Origin: a bacterium
GTDB taxonomy: Bacteria; Acidobacteriota; Thermoanaerobaculia; Multivoradales; JAHEKO01
DNA length: 60,957 nucleotides
Direction of reading: 5' to 3'
Assembly: GCA_024224155.1 (NCBI GenBank)
Contig: JAAENP010000139.1
Span: 1 to 60,957, forward strand
Shown here: positions 32,177-39,731 of the stretch, in pieces
How the letters are laid out: each line of letters begins with the position of its first letter
Position numbering within the stretch: position 1 is the stretch's first letter
Notes under the pieces: generated by a model
Told to the model about the DNA's origin: nothing
What the model saw: only the letters and a program-made list of their open reading frames with translations
Database searches by the model: none
Position numbers and translations under genes: made by a program

Positions 32177-32700
32177 GCTCTCCCCCCCACGCGATAGATC
32201 GGTGGCCTCGGCTTGAGGTAGACCCTCATCTCGGGATAGCCGCTGGGCGACTCGGTCCCCTCCTCCGCCGAGAGCCGAGTGATGTATCCGTACATCTCGA
32301 CGGAGTCGTAGTCCCTCTCGATCCAGAACTCCACCTTGCGGCGCCTCTTCATGATGTTGAGCAGCTGCCGCGCCCGGCGGTCGCCCCACCAGAGCACCAT
32401 CTCCACCTCGTCGTGAACCGGAACGGTCTGGAAGGACAGCTCGTCCACGTCGCAGCGTTGCACGGTCGGCCCCACGACCTCCCGGAGCCGGTGCGACTTC
32501 CCGTCGATCTTGCACTTCGCCCAGTGCCGCGGCACCGGCCCATCGTGGCCGGGCTTCGGGCTCCGCTTAGGCGCAGAGGACGCAGGAGCAGGCTCCGACG
32601 TAGATTGCGGGGGCGGCTCGGGCGCCTTCCATCTGAGTGCTGCCCAGGCGGCAGCCGTACCGCCGCTCAGCCTCTTCATGAACGATCGTCTGTTCAGCAT
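32173..32700 (-). CDS. Exported protein with twin-arginine-like signal
   Basis: 175 residues. MLNRRSFMKRLSGGTAAAWA matches the Tat signature (RRxFxK) followed by a mild hydrophobic stretch. A Pro/Ser linker leads to a beta-rich domain (EMVLWWGDRRARQLLNIM). A phage-encoded Tat substrate would be unusual. The ATG at 32700 has GAGGGG upstream and lies 131 nt inside the preceding frame. Confidence 0.5.
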   Translation of the reverse strand: MLNRRSFMKRLSGGTAAAWAALRWKAPEPPPQSTSEPAPASSAPKRSPKPGHDGPVPRHWAKCKIDGKSHRLREVVGPTVQRCDVDELSFQTVPVHDEVEMVLWWGDRRARQLLNIMKRRRKVEFWIERDYDSVEMYGYITRLSAEEGTESPSGYPEMRVYLKPRPPIYRVGGRA

Positions 32701-32830
32701 AGTGTCCCCTCAGGTAACATCGGCAGCGCAGCTCCCAGTTCGGCCCTTGGTACACGACCACCCGGCACTCCTCGTGTCGGCCCCCCTGGCACGGCCCGCA
32801 GGTCGCCAGCAGAAGTTCTTGGTCTATCAT
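32567..32830 (-). CDS. Cys-rich phage protein, possibly read-through
   Basis: Residues 10-55 (TCGPCQGGRHEECRVVVYQG, then ELRCRCYLRGHY) follow a pattern I recognise from small actinophage zinc proteins. The last 30 residues overlap the Tat-signal gene out of frame and may be an extension after loss of the stop. 87 residues in all. An operator-like palindrome lies 35 nt upstream. Confidence 0.5.
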   Translation of the reverse strand: MIDQELLLATCGPCQGGRHEECRVVVYQGPNWELRCRCYLRGHYAEQTIVHEEAERRYGCRLGSTQMEGARAAPAIYVGACSCVLCA

Positions 32831-32864
32831 GGATTTGCCCTCTGACCGCCATGTTACCCCCGAT

Positions 32865-32881
32865 CCTAGTATAAGTCTAGG
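32865..32881 (-). promoter_or_regulatory. Palindrome over a -10-like box
   Basis: CCTAG-(7)-CTAGG is a perfect inverted repeat whose loop contains TATACT on the minus strand. It could be a repressor site on a promoter for the Cys-rich protein gene or a small hairpin. No good -35 is visible. Confidence 0.3.
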
Positions 32882-32884
32882 CGC

Positions 32885-33436
32885 TCAAAGCGGCTCTGGC
32901 GCCGCCGGGTCGTTCAGAAAGTGATTCCGCACGCTCCTCTCCCACTGCCCCAGAAAGCAGTTGAACTCCTCCCGCGTCAGCTCCGGGATCCTCGGCTCCG
33001 GCACCTCGTTCCACCTCTCGCGCCAGCCGTCCGGGATGAGGACCACGACCCAGCCCGGCGTCCTCATCACGTACGCGTCGTCTTCCGCGAACATGGAGAA
33101 CCAGATCCCGTACTTTGGCATGCGCGGTTCCAGCTCGGCGAAGGTCGCCGCGATGTCCCGTAGCTTCTCCATGGTCAGCGGCTCCTTGCTCGGGATCTCG
33201 TTTTTCTGTCGCCGGAGCCTCACCTCGCGAAGGTGGTCCGCCCACTCCTGCTCGGACATGCAGCGACGCTCGCCCAGGACGAAGACCTCGGCCAGCTTGT
33301 CCCAGTCGTGCCGCTCCTCGACCGGCCCCTCCTTCTCGTCCCATCGGTTGACGACCACGGTGTTGGTCTCGTCTCCGAGCTCCATCACGTGGTCGTGGCC
33401 GCCCTTCTCGCTCGGCGGCAGCGTCAGCATTCGCAC
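32885..33436 (-). CDS. Hypothetical protein, unknown
   Basis: 183 residues from GTG at 33436 with GGGAGG upstream. It contains ELGDETNTVVVNRWDEKEG, a helical centre, WVVVLIPDGWRERW, and an acidic end. Soluble. No family recognised. Confidence 0.48.
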   Translation of the reverse strand: MRMLTLPPSEKGGHDHVMELGDETNTVVVNRWDEKEGPVEERHDWDKLAEVFVLGERRCMSEQEWADHLREVRLRRQKNEIPSKEPLTMEKLRDIAATFAELEPRMPKYGIWFSMFAEDDAYVMRTPGWVVVLIPDGWRERWNEVPEPRIPELTREEFNCFLGQWERSVRNHFLNDPAAPEPL

Positions 33437-33449
33437 ATCGCGCCTCCCT

Positions 33450-33722
33450 TCATCCTTCCGCCTCCTTGTACTCCACCGCCGTGACCGCCTGCGCGATCAC
33501 CCGCCGCCAGACGGCGCCCCTGCGCATGATCGCAAACCACAGCTCCCCGTCCCGCTCGAAGTAGGGGGTGATTGCCTCGCAAGAATGAACCCCCTGTGCC
33601 GAGACGAAGACCTTCCCCACCATGTAGTCGAACGTGTCGCCCGCGCCGAGCAGCTGGTGGATCGGCCTCTCGTCCTCCGTGATCAGCGCGAACGTCTTAT
33701 CTGTGACCACCGCTTCCTCCAT
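33450..33722 (-). CDS. Small protein, unknown
   Basis: 90 residues. A GTG at 33710 behind GGAGG is an alternative start. DERPIHQLLGAGDTFDYMVG and ITPYFERDGELWFAIMRRG look like a compact alpha-beta fold. Not assigned. Confidence 0.48.
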   Translation of the reverse strand: MEEAVVTDKTFALITEDERPIHQLLGAGDTFDYMVGKVFVSAQGVHSCEAITPYFERDGELWFAIMRRGAVWRRVIAQAVTAVEYKEAEG

Positions 33723-33915
33723 CCCCGTATCGCCAGGTCGCGTCGTAAAGCGCCTGGCCGTACAGCCTCCCGTCCTCGTACAAGATCCGGAGCGTGTCGT
33801 GGCTCAGCACCCCGACCGAGACCGCCTGGGCCATGGACTTGCTGCCCTCCGGCGCCAGAAGGCGTCCCTCCCGGCCCGGCACCCAGTCGTACCGGGTCCG
33901 AATATCCTTGGTCAC
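33697..33915 (-). CDS. Small protein, unknown
   Basis: GTG start in a GTGA overlap; 72 residues with RTRYDWVPGREGRLLAP and LRILYEDGRLYGQALYDATW. It lies two genes downstream of the terminase. Role unknown. Confidence 0.45.
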   Translation of the reverse strand: MTKDIRTRYDWVPGREGRLLAPEGSKSMAQAVSVGVLSHDTLRILYEDGRLYGQALYDATWRYGDGGSGGHR

Positions 33916-34019
33916 GCGGGCTCCGCGTGCTTTCCGTCGTCCGTTCCATGGCACCGATCCTCGCCGAAGCACCGAATGCAATCGCCGCAGGCCTCGCAAT
34001 AGCGGCAGCCGTCCGTCAC
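33912..34019 (-). CDS. 35-residue six-Cys peptide
   Basis: GTG in a GTGA overlap with terL. The product VTDGCRYCEACGDCIRC then FGEDRCHGTDD has six Cys in 22 residues plus one His, enough for one or two zinc ions. It is too short for most annotation cut-offs. Its coupling to the terminase suggests a packaging accessory or merely operon position. Confidence 0.45.
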   Translation of the reverse strand: MTDGCRYCEACGDCIRCFGEDRCHGTDDGKHAEPA

Positions 34020-35266
34020 CAGAGCCTCGCCGCCAGCGGGGCGTTCAGGAGGCCGTAGGCCGCGAGCGCCGCCGCGATCACGCAATCGTCGTGCATCCCC
34101 TCCGGCGCGTTGTAGCGGATGTTCCCCGCCTTCGTCATCTCGAACCCGAACGAGATCAGCTCGTTGTACATCACCGCCCCGTCCTCGTCCGACGGGATCA
34201 GGATGTCCAGGTTGTTCAGCGCGATCGCCAGGCCGTCGATGAGCGGAATCTTCCTCGCCCCCGTCTCCACGCCCTCGATCCTCAGCCCCTCCCTCTCCAG
34301 GTCCTGGACGATCGGCAGGCCGACCCCGCTCTGGTCCACGAAAAAGCGGGGCCTGCCCGTCTCCTGCGAGATCATGTGCAGGCGCTCCTTCGTGTTGGGC
34401 CACGGGAGCTGGAACCGGCTTATCCCCGTGGGGTGCCCGTGCCTGCACACCCCGTACGCGACCGTGAAGTCCACCCGAAACCCCAGGTCCACCCCCACGC
34501 AGAACGTCGGGTGGTTGCAGTACCCGCTTGTGTTGGGGAACATCATCTGGGCGGCGAGCTGGGCCTCCTTGACCTTCTGGAAGACCTCCCCCTCGTCCGT
34601 CCTCAAGAACTCCGCGAATATCTCCTGCTTGACCAGCCGCGGCACCAGGTCCTGCATCACCGACCGGAGCTCGCTCTCTTCCAGCCACGGGTTCTCGAAC
34701 GAGGGTCCCCCGAACGAGGCGTAGCTCGGATACTCGGGGTCCTTCCCGTAGGCCCATACCTTGTGGAACCAGTTGTGCCCCTTTGGCGTTCCCGAGAAGA
34801 GGGCCGGGCCCTTGAAGTCCATGAGTGCCGGTCGCAGCGACTCGCTCCAGACCCTCTCGTCGACGATGCCGGCCTCGTCGATCCAGACCCACCTCAGACC
34901 CTCGGCCACCAGGTTCTCCGGCTTCTCGGCCGTCTTGAACTCGATGCGGACGTGGCCCATGTCCATGGCGTCCGGGGCGCGCTCCGTCCCGATCATCTTC
35001 GTGATCCAGCCCTTCGGGGCCAGGCGCTCGAACTTCCGCCAGACGGGTCGGGCCACCTTGTAGGTCGGCGCCACGTACCAGCCGATGGAGGGGCTGACCC
35101 TCTCCACCTGGTCGCGTCTCGCCTTTTCCAGTGCCCACCATACGCCGAACTCGCTCTTTCCCCACCGCCTCCCGGCGGCTATGGTCTTGAATCTTGCCTC
35201 GCTCTCCCACGCGTCGATCTGTCCCTCGTGGAGACGGATGTCGAGCGCGCCCCCCAGCCTCGCCAT
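34016..35266 (-). CDS. terL: Terminase large subunit
   Basis: 416 residues. Packaging ATPase: Walker A AAGRRWGKS near residues 30-38, Walker B WVWIDEAG near 126-133, coupling motif FSGTPKG near 157. RNase-H-like nuclease: GVDLG near 258, FVDQSGVGLP near 310 and HDDCVIAAAL near 394 supply the acidic residues. It cuts and pumps phage DNA into the prohead through the portal. It starts three bases after terS. Full length. Confidence 0.95.
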   Translation of the reverse strand: MARLGGALDIRLHEGQIDAWESEARFKTIAAGRRWGKSEFGVWWALEKARRDQVERVSPSIGWYVAPTYKVARPVWRKFERLAPKGWITKMIGTERAPDAMDMGHVRIEFKTAEKPENLVAEGLRWVWIDEAGIVDERVWSESLRPALMDFKGPALFSGTPKGHNWFHKVWAYGKDPEYPSYASFGGPSFENPWLEESELRSVMQDLVPRLVKQEIFAEFLRTDEGEVFQKVKEAQLAAQMMFPNTSGYCNHPTFCVGVDLGFRVDFTVAYGVCRHGHPTGISRFQLPWPNTKERLHMISQETGRPRFFVDQSGVGLPIVQDLEREGLRIEGVETGARKIPLIDGLAIALNNLDILIPSDEDGAVMYNELISFGFEMTKAGNIRYNAPEGMHDDCVIAAALAAYGLLNAPLAARLW

Positions 35267-35269
35267 GGC

Positions 35270-35860
35270 CTAGTCTTTGGGGCGCAGGTCCTCTGGGATC
35301 TCCCGCTTCTTGACGACCGTGATCCGAAGCTCGGTCGGTCCTCCCTCCGGGGTCGTCAGCTCGGTCCTGATCTTGCGGCCCCACTTCTCCGGGTCCACGG
35401 CCTCGAGGTAGCGTGCCGATGCCTGCCAGCACGGCGCCTGTGCCGGCCTCAGGAGGTGGGGCTGTCCGTCCTTGTCCAGGAGGAGCTTTCCCTTCTCGTC
35501 CCTCAGGTACTCGGCCTCCGCCCCGAGGCCCGCCCGCTGTATGTTGGTCGCGTGGGCGGCCTGGTTGTCGGCGCGGGCCTGCCTGACCTCCCGGACCAGC
35601 TGCACGAAGACCTCCTCGCCCCGCTTGGAGCGTACCAGCCCCCGGGCCTCCATCCTCTCCAGCTCGTCCTCGCCCCGCCCCAGCCAGTTGTAGAGCGAGC
35701 GCTCGGAGTACCCCAGCGACTCGATGGCCTGCTTGTTGTAGTGCACCTGGCGGACCTTCTGGCATATGCGCTCCACCAGCTCGGGCGTCAGCGAGTGCCG
35801 ACGCCCGATCGACCTCTTCCTCTTGGCCGGTGCCCCCTTCTGCTTCTCCTTCTTCGCCAT
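35270..35860 (-). CDS. terS: Terminase small subunit
   Basis: 196 residues with an N-terminal Lys/Arg tail, then a helix-turn-helix-like region (LTPELVERICQKVRQVHYNK, then SLGYSERSLYNWL). Next come a helical oligomerisation part and a strand-rich end. It should recognise the packaging site and load TerL. Directly upstream of terL. AAGGCGAGG supports the ATG. The 41-bp repeat array about 550 bp upstream is a candidate pac site. Confidence 0.85.
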   Translation of the reverse strand: MAKKEKQKGAPAKRKRSIGRRHSLTPELVERICQKVRQVHYNKQAIESLGYSERSLYNWLGRGEDELERMEARGLVRSKRGEEVFVQLVREVRQARADNQAAHATNIQRAGLGAEAEYLRDEKGKLLLDKDGQPHLLRPAQAPCWQASARYLEAVDPEKWGRKIRTELTTPEGGPTELRITVVKKREIPEDLRPKD

Positions 35861-35887
35861 CCTCGCCTTTCCGGCGGCGGCCCCGTG

Positions 35888-36304
35888 TTAGAAAGGAACG
35901 TCGTCCGTCTCTTCCGGACCCGCCGCCTGTGCCCCGTCCGGATGGACGGGCTGCTCGACCCGGGCGTTCGGCCCGCCCTTGCTGCCGAGCATCAGCATCG
36001 TGTCGACGTTGACCTCCGTGGTCTGTCGCTTGTTCCCGGACTTGTCCTCCCACTCGCGGGTCTGGAGCCGTCCCTCGAAGTAGATCTGGTCGCCCTTGTG
36101 CAGGTACTTCTCGGCGATCTCGCCGACCTTGTTCCACAGCACGCAGCGCACCCACTCGACGCGCTCCTGCTTCTCCCCGTCCTTGGTCCACTGCTCGTTG
36201 ACCGCGACGGAGCAGTTGGCCACGCAGGTCCCGCTCCGGGTGTATCGGATGTCCGGGTCGCGTCCCAGGTTTCCGATGATCTGTACCTTGTTTAGTCCTC
36301 GCAT
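35888..36304 (-). CDS. ssb: Single-stranded DNA-binding protein
   Basis: 138 residues: OB fold opening LNKVQIIGNLGRDPDIRYT, strand VEWVRCVLWNKVGEIAEKYL, EGRLQTREWEDKSG, then a Gly/Pro linker and the acidic tip DDVPF that binds partner proteins in bacterial SSBs. It coats ssDNA in phage replication and recombination. A TTATATAA promoter box lies 23 bp before the start and AGGAGG nine bases before it. Confidence 0.95.
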   Translation of the reverse strand: MRGLNKVQIIGNLGRDPDIRYTRSGTCVANCSVAVNEQWTKDGEKQERVEWVRCVLWNKVGEIAEKYLHKGDQIYFEGRLQTREWEDKSGNKRQTTEVNVDTMLMLGSKGGPNARVEQPVHPDGAQAAGPEETDDVPF

Positions 36305-36326
36305 TGTCGTCTACCTCCTCGCATGA

Positions 36327-36334
36327 TTATATAA
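36327..36334 (-). promoter_or_regulatory. TTATATAA promoter box of ssb
   Basis: TGGTTATATAATC lies just upstream of AGGAGG and the ssb start, so transcription must begin between the box and the ribosome site. That spacing fits a bacterial -10 rather than an archaeal TATA box. A TTCTGGAAAAA stretch about 30 bp upstream is shared with the promoter at 53093. Confidence 0.6.
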
Positions 36335-36401
36335 CCAGGCGGCGCGCTTTCCGCCCCTCTTTTTCCAGAAACCCCTCCCGGGCTCCCGGGTCTCCGGCTC
36401 T

Positions 36402-36620
36402 CCGTACGACGCGACCTTTCAAGAACGGGGCCTCCCCGCTCTCTGTACGACGCGCTGCTTCGGAAAAGGGCTTCTCCGGCCCCCCGAATGACGGGCCCTT
36501 TCAACGCCGGTCCTCCCCCGCTTTCTGTATGACGCCGCTTTTCACGAACGGCTCCCCCGGTTCCCTGTATGAAGCGAGTTTCCAACGACCGGCCCTTCCT
36601 CCCCCATGTACGACGCAGCT
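36402..36620. repeat. Six 41-bp phased tandem repeats
   Basis: The core GTAYGACGC starts at 36404, 36445, 36486, 36527, 36567 and 36608, steps of 41, 41, 41, 40 and 41. Between cores each unit carries a CTTTCAAnAACGG-like block and a C-rich segment. There is no gene. The step is close to four DNA turns, so a protein would bind all copies on one face. Confidence 0.85.
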
Positions 36621-36627
36621 CCAATGC

Positions 36628-37206
36628 TCATCGGTCCAAGAAAGCCAGGAACTCCCCGCGGGTCTCCGGCTCCGTCCGAAAAGAGCCCAGCATGCACGAG
36701 GTCACCATGTCCCCCTCGGAGCGGATGCCCCTCATGTGCATGCAGGTGTGCATGGCCCGGATCACGACCCCGACGCCTCCCGGGGCCAGGCCCTCCTCGA
36801 TCGCCAGGGCGATCTCCCTCGTCAGCCGCTCCTGGATCTGGAGTCGCTGCGAGAGGCAGCGAACGAGGCGCGGTATCTTCGAGAGCCCGACCACCTTCCC
36901 CTGCGGCAGGTAGCCCACGTGCGCCACCCCGTGGAACGGCAGCAGGTGGTGCTCGCATAGGCTCCCGACCGGCACGTCCTTGACCACGACCATCTCGTCG
37001 TAGTCGGCCTCGAATTGCTTCTTCAGGATGTCCCCCGGCTCGCTCAGGTAGCCCTCCGTCATCTCGTGGAGCATCCGGACCACCCTGTCCGGCGTGTCCT
37101 TCAGGCCGTCCGAGTCCACGTCCAGCCCGAGCTCGAGCATCACCTCCCGGATGTGGTTCTTGGCGGCCACGCTCGGCCCCACCCTGAACCCGTCCTTGAG
37201 CCTCAT
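36628..37206 (-). CDS. folE: GTP cyclohydrolase I
   Basis: 192 residues. Zinc and substrate motifs are intact: [16 protein letters not shown] near residue 84, [20 protein letters not shown] near 108, and [10 protein letters not shown] near 151 with the second Cys ligand. It converts GTP to dihydroneopterin triphosphate, the first step to 7-deazaguanines. ATGA overlap with queE. It is the last gene of the DNA-modification cassette. Confidence 0.95.
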   Translation of the reverse strand: MRLKDGFRVGPSVAAKNHIREVMLELGLDVDSDGLKDTPDRVVRMLHEMTEGYLSEPGDILKKQFEADYDEMVVVKDVPVGSLCEHHLLPFHGVAHVGYLPQGKVVGLSKIPRLVRCLSQRLQIQERLTREIALAIEEGLAPGGVGVVIRAMHTCMHMRGIRSEGDMVTSCMLGSFRTEPETRGEFLAFLDR

Positions 37207-37835
37207 CGTATCCCCCATCCCTTGTGCTGCTGCACCGACAGCCGCCATCCCCACGGCCCGGGCCGGTCCTCCGGGTTGCGCTTCACCTGCTCCAGGCACC
37301 ACGCCAGGTTGTCGGGTGGCAGCACGTCCCCCTCGAACGCCGGGCTCGCGTAGAGCATAGGCACCTTCGTCCCGTTGTGGGGTATCTTCTCCGGCAGCCG
37401 CAGCCCGGGGACGAGGACGTAGCGGATCTCGTCCGCGTCCCAGACCGCGATCTGGTCGTCGTCCGTCTTGGGCGACATCGCGATCCAGTCGATCCCGTCC
37501 GGAAGGTGCCTCGTCCCGTTGGTCTCCACCGCCACCGCCCAGCCGTCGCCGTGGAAGCGGTCGACCAGCTCCTGGTCGAGCTGGAGGGCGGGCTCCCCTC
37601 CCGTGAAGAGGACCCACCGACAGCCGTACCCCAGGCCGCGGGCCGCCCGCACGATGTAGTCGCCGGTCATCGGCTTGCCCCCCGAGAAGTCCGTGTCGCA
37701 GTCGAAGCCCTCGTCGAAGATCGCGCAGTCGAGGTTACACCCCGCGAACCGGACGAAGACGTTTGCCGTCCCCGCCCTCGCCCCCTCCCCCTGGAGGGAG
37801 TAGAAGATCTCCTTCACCGTGTAGCTCTGCATCAT
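37203..37835 (-). CDS. queE: 7-carboxy-7-deazaguanine synthase (radical SAM)
   Basis: About 210 residues with [20 protein letters not shown] then RFAGCNLDC (C33, C37) and FDCDTDF (C46). The iron-sulfur Cys spacing is Cx3Cx8C, a variant of the usual radical-SAM CxxxCxxC that occurs in some QueE groups. FTGGEP and ETNGT are the SAM and substrate loops. It converts carboxytetrahydropterin to CDG. ATGs at 37835 and 37832 are both possible after GGAGG. Confidence 0.92.
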   Translation of the reverse strand: MMQSYTVKEIFYSLQGEGARAGTANVFVRFAGCNLDCAIFDEGFDCDTDFSGGKPMTGDYIVRAARGLGYGCRWVLFTGGEPALQLDQELVDRFHGDGWAVAVETNGTRHLPDGIDWIAMSPKTDDDQIAVWDADEIRYVLVPGLRLPEKIPHNGTKVPMLYASPAFEGDVLPPDNLAWCLEQVKRNPEDRPGPWGWRLSVQQHKGWGIR

Positions 37836-37948
37836 GCCTCCATCCCAGTGGCAGGAGTCCCTGCCGTTCGTGCTCGGCCGGCTGTCCCGTGGCGTGGTTC
37901 GCCCCGCCGCAAGAGCATCGGCACCTCCGGCTCGTGGCGCCCCTGCAT
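37832..37948 (-). CDS. Possible 38-residue peptide
   Basis: The frame ends in an ATGA overlap with queE and is rich in Arg/Gly/Thr. No strong ribosome site and no family. It may only serve to carry ribosomes to queE. Confidence 0.3.
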   Translation of the reverse strand: MQGRHEPEVPMLLRRGEPRHGTAGRARTAGTPATGMEA

Positions 37949-37954
37949 CTCGAG

Positions 37955-38347
37955 CTACAGGCCATCGCTCTCCGGCTCCTCCTCCTCTTCCAGCTCGAAC
38001 AAGGAGGCCAGCTTGTCCCAGTACCTCGCCGCATCGTCGCCGTAAGGCTCCTCCCGGTTCTTGTACAGCCAGTCCAGGATCCAGGTCATCTGCCAGCCTG
38101 GCGTCTGAATCTGAATGTCGTCCAGGGGAATCGCCTCCTTCTCCTCGTCGAAGGAAGCGAAGGACTCGTGCTCGAAGACCGCCATCAGGCCACCGGCGGC
38201 CGGCAGCGCTTGCACGAACTTGGCCCCCTTCGGCAGTCCCCTCACGATCCGGTAGGGATGCCGCCACTCCCTCCCCTTGTCCTCGGTCAGCCACCGAGAA
38301 AGGAGCGGCCCCGTGAAGATGTAGCCCTTCCTCCTGACCCGAGCCAT
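37955..38347 (-). CDS. Hypothetical protein, unknown
   Basis: 130 residues: YIFTGPLLSRWLTEDKGREW, then IVRGLPKGAKFVQALPAAGG, WILDWLYKNREEPYGDDAA, and an acidic tail. It sits within the deazaguanine cassette but has no enzyme motif. Perhaps a small accessory or an inserted gene. Confidence 0.48.
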   Translation of the reverse strand: MARVRRKGYIFTGPLLSRWLTEDKGREWRHPYRIVRGLPKGAKFVQALPAAGGLMAVFEHESFASFDEEKEAIPLDDIQIQTPGWQMTWILDWLYKNREEPYGDDAARYWDKLASLFELEEEEEPESDGL

Positions 38348-38351
38348 CGGC

Positions 38352-38876
38352 CTACGATCCGATCTGGTCGGCCGCTCCCGACTCCTCGTCCTCGGGCGGC
38401 TCGCTGTCCTTGCCCGGCTCCGCGTCCTCCGCTTCCTCCTCCGGCTCCTCGAGGTCGTCCTCGTCTTCCTGATGCTCGCGCTCCATCCGCTTGGTCTCCT
38501 CCTCCACGCGGTCAAGGACCTCCTCGATCTGCATCTGGCGGTCCTCGTCGGTCAGGGGCCGCATCTCCACGATCTCCCCCGTGTCCGTCCGCACGATCTC
38601 GACCTTCGAGTTGTCCTCCGCCACCACGGCGCGCACCTCCACGGTCCCGACCTCGACCCCCTTGCGCACGGCCCGGGCGAGGGCCTTGATCCGCAGCCGG
38701 TGGTGCGTGACGTCGTCCTTCAGGGCGTCGACCTGCACCTTGGTCCTCCTCTTGACGTCGTCGATCTCCCCCTCCAGCTTGGCGGCCTGAAGCGCCACCA
38801 GCGCCAGGGTCCGTCCCCTCTCCGCGATCTCCGCCTCGTTCAGCGTGATCGGTAGCTCGAGCGTGTAGTTTCTCAT
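38352..38876 (-). CDS. Coiled-coil acidic phage protein
   Basis: 174 residues: an N-terminal charged helix (LQAAKLEGEIDDVKRRTKVQ), then VEIVRTDTGEIVEMRPLTDED, a block found in unnamed phage proteins, then a very acidic C-terminus. Likely oligomeric. It separates queE from queD. Function unknown. GGGAGG supports the ATG at 38876. Confidence 0.52.
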   Translation of the reverse strand: MRNYTLELPITLNEAEIAERGRTLALVALQAAKLEGEIDDVKRRTKVQVDALKDDVTHHRLRIKALARAVRKGVEVGTVEVRAVVAEDNSKVEIVRTDTGEIVEMRPLTDEDRQMQIEEVLDRVEEETKRMEREHQEDEDDLEEPEEEAEDAEPGKDSEPPEDEESGAADQIGS

Positions 38877-38901
38877 CCCACTTCCTCCCTTGATTTGGCT
38901 T

Positions 38902-39294
38902 TTATGGTCGTCTGCCCGACGTGTACGAGCAGCGGTTCCCCTCCGTCTCCTGCACCTCCACCTCCCGAAGCCAGCACCCCTGGTATTGGTTCGTGGTCAG
39001 GGCGTCCTGGAGCCATTCGAAGATGTACTTCGCCAGCATCTCCGAGGTCGGGTAGAAGTTCAGCTCCTCGTTGAGGTTGGTGTGGTCCAGCGGCTCGACC
39101 ACCTCCCTCATGAGCGCACCCAGTTCGCCGTAGTCGATCAGCATCCCCTCCTTGGGTCCGCCCCGGCAGAGCCTCTCCCCCTCCACGGTTACCCGGACCA
39201 GCCAGGAGTGGCCGTGCGGGTTGGAGCATTGGCCGTCGTGCTTGGTCAGGCAGTGGGCCGCCTCGAACCTCATCTCCTTGGTCACCGAGTACAT
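38902..39294 (-). CDS. queD: 6-carboxytetrahydropterin synthase
   Basis: 130 residues. FEAAHCL (H14), catalytic-type Cys in GQCSNPHGHSW (C23) with zinc ligands H27 and H29, and PLDHTNLNE near residue 88. It converts dihydroneopterin triphosphate to carboxytetrahydropterin, between FolE and QueE. It overlaps queF by 13 nt. Confidence 0.94.
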   Translation of the reverse strand: MYSVTKEMRFEAAHCLTKHDGQCSNPHGHSWLVRVTVEGERLCRGGPKEGMLIDYGELGALMREVVEPLDHTNLNEELNFYPTSEMLAKYIFEWLQDALTTNQYQGCWLREVEVQETEGNRCSYTSGRRP

Positions 39295-39731
39295 GGCTTC
39301 TTCTCCTTGGCGGCGAGCTTCGTCCTGCCCACGGGATCGGGAAGCAGCTTAGTCGCCCTAAGCCTGATCCCCCCCCGCGACTTGAAGGTCCCCGTCACCT
39401 CCACCCACACCGGCTCGAGCCTCTTGAACAGCCCGAGGGCGATCTCCGCCACCAGGCGCTCGTCGAAGCTCTCCCTCGTCCGGAAGCCCATCAGGTACAG
39501 CTTGAGGCTCTTGGTCTCCAGCAGCCTCTCGAACGGCCGGTAGGTGATCTTCAGGTGCCCGAAGTCCGGCTGGCTCGTCACCGGGCAGATGTGCGTGAAC
39601 TCGTCCGTCTCGAACGAAACGACTGGCGGGCGCGTCCCCATCATCTGCTCGTCCCAGTTGAACGCGTCCAGCTCACTTGCCGCCAGCGGCTTGTTCGTCT
39701 GCCTTCCCAGATACTTGGTCGTTTGCTCCAT
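39282..39731 (-). CDS. queF: preQ0 nitrile reductase (unimodular QueF)
   Basis: 149 residues. FTHICPVTSQPDFG carries the thioimide-forming Cys (C49) and Asp (D56); ETKSLKLYL at 72-80 is the substrate/NADPH signature of true nitrile reductases. This predicts preQ1 rather than preQ0 or the amidine made by QueF-like enzymes. GGAGGG supports the ATG at 39731, which lies 59 nt inside the dpdA frame. Confidence 0.93.
   Translation of the reverse strand: MEQTTKYLGRQTNKPLAASELDAFNWDEQMMGTRPPVVSFETDEFTHICPVTSQPDFGHLKITYRPFERLLETKSLKLYLMGFRTRESFDERLVAEIALGLFKRLEPVWVEVTGTFKSRGGIRLRATKLLPDPVGRTKLAAKEKKPCTR

Noticed and set aside
33912-36191. 759-codon minus frame across terL, terS and ssb
   Set aside because: It is the out-of-frame shadow of three well-recognised genes.
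36402-36620. CRISPR array
   Set aside because: Whole units repeat with diverged cores; there are no constant repeats with unique spacers and no cas genes.
36292-36960. Open frames through the 41-bp repeats on both strands
   Set aside because: A 41-bp step is not a multiple of three, so repeats would change frame every unit; no conserved peptide results and folE ends before the array.
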